From assembly GCA_023403475.1 (NCBI GenBank), contig JAEYEL010000032.1, positions 1-18,110 on the forward strand: a stretch of DNA of 18,110 nucleotides, given 5' to 3'. The notes beneath the pieces were generated by a model. The model did no database searches and was not told the DNA's origin. It saw nothing but the letters and a program-made list of their open reading frames with translations. This stretch comes from Actinomycetes bacterium. GTDB taxonomy: Bacteria; Actinomycetota; Coriobacteriia; Coriobacteriales; Eggerthellaceae. Shown piece after piece: positions 13,545-18,110 of the stretch (within the stretch, counting starts at the first letter, position 1; each line of letters opens with the position of its first letter). The position numbers were made by a program, and so were the translations under genes.

Positions 13545-15071
13545 ATGGCGGAACACCCGAGTTCGTCTTTCGGGGCGGGACTAAGATATAACGGGGATGA
13601 TCGAGCGGATCGCAGCGTCAGCGACGAATTGGCCTTTTTAACGGCACCTGTATCAGGTGACGCAAAGGATCCTTGGCAGTCGTATTCTTACTACTTTTGC
13701 GGAATGTTCGGCTATGCGCTGTATCTTGCCTTGGCATTGACCGCTCTCGTGGGAACCGGGCCTTCCTTGCATGAAGGATTTGCCGGGGTGATTGTTCAAA
13801 CATGGTTCACCGTAGCCTTCATCGTTGCTTTTGTTTGTGCGCTGCTTGCTTTCTGGCTGCTCTCTGATGCCTTTTCTACGAAAATCGGGTCGTATGTGTT
13901 TGCCGCCCTATCGTTGCTGTTTGCGTCGCCTGCGGTGGCAAATGTAATTGGACTGCCTTTCGCATGGAAGATGGGCGCCTGGGTATTTGCTGGCATAGGA
14001 TGTGGCTCGCTTTTCTTGCTTTCAGCGCCCTTTTTGTCATCCTTAAGCCATAGAAAGCTTATATTCTTCCTTTCGGTAAGCTTTGTGTGCGGAATGCTTA
14101 TGACGGTGAGTCTTCTTTACTTCCCCGAACCTGTTAGATTGGTCGTTCTTTGTGTGATGGTGATTATGTCTGCCGCACTTCATCTGCGAACGCATTATCT
14201 TGCCCGCCCTCATGTTTTGGTGGTTCGCGCAGCTGAATCGAAAGAGCGCAACAAATCTTCGCTGAAGTCGAGCGCTGCGGCGGTTGGAAACTCGATTTGC
14301 ATCGGGTTTGTGGTGTATTGCTCTTCTCTGGCCATCTCTTTCGAATGGGCGCGCGCCGCCTTGGGTTTCACGGCTATTGCCGCCGCTGTCGTTATGGTTG
14401 TCGATATTTGTAGAAAAGGAATCGTATCGAGTGAGGAAGCGCAGCTGCGTTTCTTTCTTCCGTGTGTCGTGCTTGGATTTTTGCCCATTCCCTTTTTCGG
14501 AGAAATCGGCTGTTTGGTGGGCTGCGCCATCCTTTCTGTTGTTTTCACGATGCAGTTTATAACTAACATGGGAGCTGTTGCAGAGAATGTCTATCTGTTC
14601 AAGCTTTCTCCTGTACGGTACTTCGCCTCTTCGCGGATAGGGAATGCAATCGGTCTTCTTTTCGGCTATCTATTTGGCTTCTTTGCCTTTGGTCCGTTCG
14701 GGCAGTCGGGTTTGGCGCCCATTTCGGCTCTGTTCATCATGGTTGCAATTCTTATAGTGCTCGCGACGTTCTTTTACAAGAACCGGTATCCATCGCTTTC
14801 CGAAAACGGGGAAGCTGCTGCCGATACGAAGAAGGGTCGCTGGATGAAGAAGTGCGACGTGCTTGCGCAGCGCAGCGGCTTGACGCAGCGCGAGCATGAG
14901 ATTCTTCGCTACTTGGCTAAAGGCCACGACAACGAATTCATTCAGTCGAAGCTCTACGTTTCCCAAAGCACGGTGAAAAGTCATGTATACAGTATCTATA
15001 GAAAGATAGGAATTCATTCTCGCAAAGAGCTCATGACTCTTATAGAGCAGGTTGATTTGCCGAAAGACTAA
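13545..15071 (+). CDS. LuxR-type transcriptional regulator with 12 membrane segments
   Basis: The 508-residue protein has about twelve hydrophobic segments between residues 45 and 425, then a C-terminal LuxR/FixJ-type helix-turn-helix (about 446-500: LTQREHEILRYLAKG through SQSTVKSHVYSIYRKIG). It should sit in the membrane with the DNA-binding domain in the cytoplasm. Proteins of this build are abundant in Eggerthella and relatives, where members control nearby molybdenum-enzyme genes in response to small molecules. The neighbour at 15329 fits that pattern exactly. The ATG at 13545 is chosen over a TTG at 13521 because AGGGGGTG (13530-13537) lies 7 nt upstream. Base composition is AT-richer than the ribosomal genes, partly from the hydrophobic codons. 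Confidence 0.92.
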   Translation: MAEHPSSSFGAGLRYNGDDRADRSVSDELAFLTAPVSGDAKDPWQSYSYYFCGMFGYALYLALALTALVGTGPSLHEGFAGVIVQTWFTVAFIVAFVCALLAFWLLSDAFSTKIGSYVFAALSLLFASPAVANVIGLPFAWKMGAWVFAGIGCGSLFLLSAPFLSSLSHRKLIFFLSVSFVCGMLMTVSLLYFPEPVRLVVLCVMVIMSAALHLRTHYLARPHVLVVRAAESKERNKSSLKSSAAAVGNSICIGFVVYCSSLAISFEWARAALGFTAIAAAVVMVVDICRKGIVSSEEAQLRFFLPCVVLGFLPIPFFGEIGCLVGCAILSVVFTMQFITNMGAVAENVYLFKLSPVRYFASSRIGNAIGLLFGYLFGFFAFGPFGQSGLAPISALFIMVAILIVLATFFYKNRYPSLSENGEAAADTKKGRWMKKCDVLAQRSGLTQREHEILRYLAKGHDNEFIQSKLYVSQSTVKSHVYSIYRKIGIHSRKELMTLIEQVDLPKD

Positions 15072-15083
15072 GCGTTTCTTTGC

Positions 15084-15113
15084 TTGACCCTGCGATCTCG
15101 AAAGTTTTATAGA
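15084..15113 (+). promoter_or_regulatory. Probable promoter of the molybdoenzyme unit
   Basis: TTGACC (15084-15089) and TATAGA (15108-15113) are spaced 18 bp, giving a start near 15120 and a leader of about 209 nt. It lies 12 bp after the LuxR stop. A weaker pair, TTGATT (15132-15137) and TTAAAT (15155-15160) at 17 bp, would start the RNA about at the leader-peptide Shine-Dalgarno, so it fits less well. A weak hairpin (15092-15118) before a T-rich run may instead be a LuxR terminator, and would overlap this promoter. Confidence 0.5.
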
Positions 15114-15174
15114 TGCGCTCTCCTTTGTTTTTTGATTGTCCTATCAGGAAAAACTTAAATATAGGAGAAAAAGT

Positions 15175-15216
15175 ATGAGACAGACCAAGCGGTTTGTTTC
15201 GATAGTTCGATGTTAA
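15175..15216 (+). CDS. Putative 13-residue leader peptide upstream of the molybdoenzyme gene
   Basis: An ATG at 15175 is preceded by AGGAG (15163-15167) with 7 nt spacing, as good a ribosome site as those of the real genes here. It opens a 13-codon frame, MRQTKRFVSIVRC, ending in TAA. AGA, ATA and CGA codons, probably uncommon in this GC-rich genome, appear in this tiny frame and could slow ribosomes. Codons 3-5 lie in one arm of an 8-bp helix (15182-15189 with 15236-15243), so translation would change the folding of the RNA before the terminator at 15268. The size and position fit a leader peptide in an attenuation system. Whether it is translated is not known. Confidence 0.5.
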   Translation: MRQTKRFVSIVRC

Positions 15217-15267
15217 AAACTCCTCTACGCCCTACCTTGGTCTCGTTGTTCCACTCAGGTGCACTGC

Positions 15268-15298
15268 CGGATTGGAGCCTGCGTTCCAATCCGTTTTT
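15268..15298 (+). terminator. Intrinsic terminator 30 nt before the molybdoenzyme start codon
   Basis: CGGATTGGA (15268-15276) pairs perfectly with TCCAATCCG (15285-15293) around an 8-nt loop, followed by TTTTT (15294-15298). The enzyme's Shine-Dalgarno begins at 15318 and its GTG at 15329, leaving no room for a normal promoter between terminator and gene. Transcription must therefore come from upstream and pass this site. An alternative helix (15249-15256 with 15270-15277, seven of eight positions paired) would take up the terminator's 5' arm and act as an antiterminator. Confidence 0.8.
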
Positions 15299-15328
15299 GC
15301 AGTGAGACGAAGACGAGAAGGAGGAGAC

Positions 15329-17896
15329 GTGGCTGACTATCAAGAGTTCCTCGAAGGCATTGATCGCAAAGCCTATCACGAGGGGGAATGGCAATGGGAA
15401 GAGGACGGGTATACGGTAACGCGTACCTATCATTACTCGCCTCCAGGCTGCCATACATCATGCGGCATTCTCATTTACACGAAGGACGGTAAGGTCGAGC
15501 GTGTTGAAGGCGACCCTTTGGATCCTTGCGCGAATGGTAAGCTGTGCATCAAGTGCCTCACGCTTGATGAATCGGTGAACAATTCTGATCGCTTGAAGTA
15601 TCCTATGCGCCGCGTGGGCGAACGAGGCGAGAACAAGTGGGAGCGCATCACGTGGGAAGAGGCTTACGACGAGATAGAGGCCAAGGTTCGCGAAATCTGG
15701 GCCACCGATGGAGGCAACGCGATCATCGGTGTACACGGCACGGGGCGCAACATCAACTGGCAGTTGCCGTTCTTCTATCAGGTGGCGCTTAAGACCCCGA
15801 ACGTCTCGACGTTCGCGTTCACGGGTTTTTCCTGCTACATGCCCCGCGTTTGCGGGTGCATAGCCCCGTTCGGCGATTTCACGGTGGTCGACGCCTCGCA
15901 AGCGCATGCTGATAGATACAACAATGCCGAATGGGTGCCCCCCGAAGTGCTGGTAGTGTGGGGCAACGAGCCGCTTGCGTCGAACGCCGACGGATACGTG
16001 GGTCATTGGCTGGTGCAGTGCGTGCAGATGGGCACGAAGATCATCTCCATCGACCCGCGCCTAACTTGGTGGGGTGCCCGCGCCGAGTACTTCTTGCAGA
16101 TCCGTCCCGGCACCGACGCGGCGCTTGCCTGCGCTTGGCTGAACGTCATTGTCTCCGAGAAACTCTACGACGCCGATTACGTGGCTTCGTGGTGTGCGGG
16201 CTTCGATGAGCTTTCGGAGGCTGTCAAGGACATGACGCCGGAATGGGCTGCGGAAATTTGCGACCTTGATGCCGACGACATTCGCGGTTCTGCTCGCTTG
16301 TACGCAAGTGCGAATCCTGGTGCCATACAATGGGGTCTTGCGTTTGACCAGCAGCTTTCCGCTATGGCTCTGTGCCTTGCCGGGTGCGATCTTATGGCTT
16401 TGTGCGGAAACGTCGATGTGCCTGGCGGCAACATTTTGGTGCACAACGCGTTCGAATGCAACGCGGGTTACGCTTCGGGCGAAAACTTCACCCCTCCCGA
16501 ATGGAGGGCGAAAAAGCTCAACAACAACTTCGCCTTGTCGATAGAAGGCGGAGACTTTGTTGCCCACGCCTCTTCAGATGGCTTGCTGCAGGCCATTGAA
16601 GACGGATTCCCCTATCCCATCAAAATGATGTGGATCCAGTCGTCGAATACTATTTCCTGCCCTGGCATGGACGCTCCGCGCGTTCTCGAGGCGATGAAAA
16701 AGATTCCTTTCGTCGTGAACGCCGATCCGTACATCACGCCGACCTCGGTTGCCGTTGCGGATATTTTGCTTCCCGTTGCCATGAGCGCCGAGCGCAATTC
16801 GGCGCGTACTTGGTGGACGCCTGCGCGAGCCATGGTGAAAGTGACCGACTACTACGAGGCGAAATCTGACGAGCAGATCATCGTGGAAATGGGTCGCCGC
16901 CTGAACCCCGAGGCGTTCGATGCCCTAGGCATCAAGACCGACATCGATTTCCTGAACTGGTATCTTCATGACGGCACCGGATCGTTTTCGGCTACAACTG
17001 AGGCGACCGATCAGGGCAGCGCGAAGAACTCGGGAAAAACGCTCTTCACGCCGAGTTGGGAAGAGCTGGTGAAAGACCCCAGCATGCTCGGTCACGCCTA
17101 CGACGAGTTCAACGCGACGTATCATAAAGCAGAAAAGGGCATGTTCCGCGAGGATGGATCCATTGGTTACGGAACCCCTTCCGGACGTCTAGAACTGGCT
17201 CCCTTGCTCTATCAGTATTGGGGTTTGTCCACAACACCGTTCCATACCGAACCTCCCTACGGCCCCATTTCGACGCCCGAGCTTATGGAGGAATATCCGC
17301 TCATTCTCACTTGCGGCGGCCGTTCCTTCGAGTTCTTCCACAGCGAGCATCGCCAGCTCGAAACAATGCGCGAGCTTCATCCTCAGCCGCTGTGCATGGT
17401 CAACCCGAAGACGGCCGAGAAGTACGGCATTAAAGACGGCCAATGGATATGGATAGAAAACGATCATGGCCGTTTCAAGCAGGTGGCGAAAGTGACGCCA
17501 CAGGTCAACGAGAAGACCGTGCACGCAGAGCACGGCTGGTGGTTCCCTGAAACAGAGGGCGCAGCACCGTATCTGTTCGGAACGTTCGAATCGAACCCGT
17601 ATAACTGTACACGGGCGTTTTTGTGCGGGCAAGGTGGCGTGGGAAGCCCTATCAAGGGGATGATTTGCAAGATATACCCCGTCAAAGAGGAAGACATCAT
17701 GCCTTACCAGCAAATTGCCGAAACGGGCAATTTCCCTTGGTACAAGAAGGCCGAGTCTCCGCGTCAAGACGAGATAGACCGCTTCCATGCCGCCATGGCT
17801 GCTGGGATGGACTACGACGTAATGGCTAACCAGCTAATAGACCCGGCAACAGGCGAACACACTGACCTGAAGACTGGCGAAAAGGTTCAATCTTAG
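15329..17896 (+). CDS. Molybdopterin oxidoreductase, DMSO reductase superfamily, cytoplasmic
   Basis: The 855-residue protein is the catalytic subunit of a molybdenum (or tungsten) enzyme with bis-molybdopterin guanine dinucleotide. The N-terminal iron-sulfur motif is C41-x3-C45-x27-C73. The first cysteine of the usual C-x2-C-x3-C-x27-C motif is missing and is a proline; His35, six residues before C41, might substitute. SCYMPR near C169 lies where the family's metal-ligand residue is often found, but that assignment is tentative. No Tat signal is present, so it acts in the cytoplasm. The GTG start is supported by AAGGAGGAG (15318-15326). The LuxR-type neighbour and ferredoxin partner suggest a dehydroxylase or reductase of a small organic molecule; the substrate is unknown. 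Confidence 0.92.
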   Translation: MADYQEFLEGIDRKAYHEGEWQWEEDGYTVTRTYHYSPPGCHTSCGILIYTKDGKVERVEGDPLDPCANGKLCIKCLTLDESVNNSDRLKYPMRRVGERGENKWERITWEEAYDEIEAKVREIWATDGGNAIIGVHGTGRNINWQLPFFYQVALKTPNVSTFAFTGFSCYMPRVCGCIAPFGDFTVVDASQAHADRYNNAEWVPPEVLVVWGNEPLASNADGYVGHWLVQCVQMGTKIISIDPRLTWWGARAEYFLQIRPGTDAALACAWLNVIVSEKLYDADYVASWCAGFDELSEAVKDMTPEWAAEICDLDADDIRGSARLYASANPGAIQWGLAFDQQLSAMALCLAGCDLMALCGNVDVPGGNILVHNAFECNAGYASGENFTPPEWRAKKLNNNFALSIEGGDFVAHASSDGLLQAIEDGFPYPIKMMWIQSSNTISCPGMDAPRVLEAMKKIPFVVNADPYITPTSVAVADILLPVAMSAERNSARTWWTPARAMVKVTDYYEAKSDEQIIVEMGRRLNPEAFDALGIKTDIDFLNWYLHDGTGSFSATTEATDQGSAKNSGKTLFTPSWEELVKDPSMLGHAYDEFNATYHKAEKGMFREDGSIGYGTPSGRLELAPLLYQYWGLSTTPFHTEPPYGPISTPELMEEYPLILTCGGRSFEFFHSEHRQLETMRELHPQPLCMVNPKTAEKYGIKDGQWIWIENDHGRFKQVAKVTPQVNEKTVHAEHGWWFPETEGAAPYLFGTFESNPYNCTRAFLCGQGGVGSPIKGMICKIYPVKEEDIMPYQQIAETGNFPWYKKAESPRQDEIDRFHAAMAAGMDYDVMANQLIDPATGEHTDLKTGEKVQS

Positions 17897-17983
17897 CGTA
17901 ACCGCATGCGGCAGATTGTCTTCGTGCGTCCGCCGCATTCCCGAACGCGAGAAGAGTTCGAGCCATGTGAAGGAGCGTATTTC

Positions 17984-18110
17984 ATGAAAGGCATTCTTAT
18001 CAACACCGAGTACTGCACGGGCTGCCACAGCTGCGAGGTGGCGTGCAAGAAGGAGCTGGGGCTTGCCGAGGGCGAGTACGGCATAAAGCTCACCGAGACC
18101 GGCCCCTGGA
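17984..18110 (+). CDS. 4Fe-4S ferredoxin-like electron-transfer subunit, partial
   Basis: Only the first 42 residues lie in the window. They begin MKGILINTEYCTGCHSCEVAC, with the first cluster motif C11-x2-C14-x2-C17-x3-C21, as in DmsB/PhsB-type subunits that feed electrons to molybdenum enzymes. The ATG has AAGGAG (17970-17975) 8 nt upstream. It lies 87 nt after the catalytic subunit, and the gap holds a 7-bp inverted repeat (17906-17912 with 17932-17938) without a T tract, so the two are probably one operon. Further clusters and any membrane anchor subunit would lie beyond the window. Confidence 0.9.
   Translation, partial: MKGILINTEYCTGCHSCEVACKKELGLAEGEYGIKLTETGPW

Noticed and set aside
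15092..15133. Hairpin plus T-rich run after the LuxR-type gene as a terminator
   Set aside because: The stem is short with a bulge and a 12-nt loop, and several bases separate it from the T run; too weak to list alone, but mentioned with the promoter it overlaps.
15272..15328. Upstream extension of the molybdoenzyme with an Arg-rich stretch resembling a Tat signal
   Set aside because: It starts inside the terminator hairpin and no hydrophobic segment follows the arginines; the GTG at 15329 has the only good ribosome site.
1..18110. CRISPR array, tRNA, rRNA or insertion sequence
   Set aside because: I looked for regularly spaced repeats, cloverleaf-like segments and transposase motifs and saw none.

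Overview
This window looks like chromosome from a GC-rich anaerobe of the Coriobacteriia, most likely Eggerthellaceae. The grounds are the high-GC coding bias, GTG/TTG starts with good Shine-Dalgarno sites, the coiled-coil double-FtsX ABC permease, and the pairing of a 12-TM LuxR-type regulator with a molybdopterin enzyme. That pairing is characteristic of Eggerthella and relatives. The family call is inference; no rRNA gene is present to confirm it.

Layout. (1) 1-670: a gene-poor region with several hairpins, then a strong promoter (TTGACA-17-TAGTAT) and a structured leader. (2) 671-5695: one ribosomal transcription unit, rpsL-rpsG-fusA-rpsJ-rplC-rplD-rplW, closed by an intrinsic terminator at 5749-5788. 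The str and S10 clusters are fused without tuf between them, and the S10 cluster stops after rplW instead of continuing to rplB. (3) 6051-10197: a MacB/LolD-type ABC ATPase and a 1069-residue FtsX-type permease, separated by a 117-bp inverted-repeat element. (4) 10499-13013: three tiny zinc-ribbon proteins around an unusual trigger-factor-like chaperone. One of them overlaps the chaperone gene by 4 nt (ATGA). The chaperone lacks the ribosome-docking signature. (5) 13227-15071: a small XRE-type regulator and a 12-TM LuxR-type regulator, divergent, with a perfect 20-bp palindrome and a second inverted repeat between them. (6) 15072-18110: a leader with a 13-codon peptide and an intrinsic terminator just before the start codon, then a cytoplasmic molybdopterin oxidoreductase and the start of its ferredoxin-like partner, cut by the window end.

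How the parts may work together. Region 2 is housekeeping translation. Regions 5-6 read as one inducible redox module: a membrane LuxR sensor, probably responding to a small molecule, controls a molybdenum enzyme and its electron-transfer subunit. The leader suggests a second, attenuation-type control layer. The enzyme's substrate cannot be read from the sequence; dehydroxylases and reductases of plant or host small molecules are the nearest precedent in this family of bacteria. The most original signals are the attenuator-like leader (15084-15328), the trigger-factor/zinc-ribbon locus (10946-13013), the palindromic divergent regulatory region (13483-13524) and the inverted-repeat element (6768-6884).
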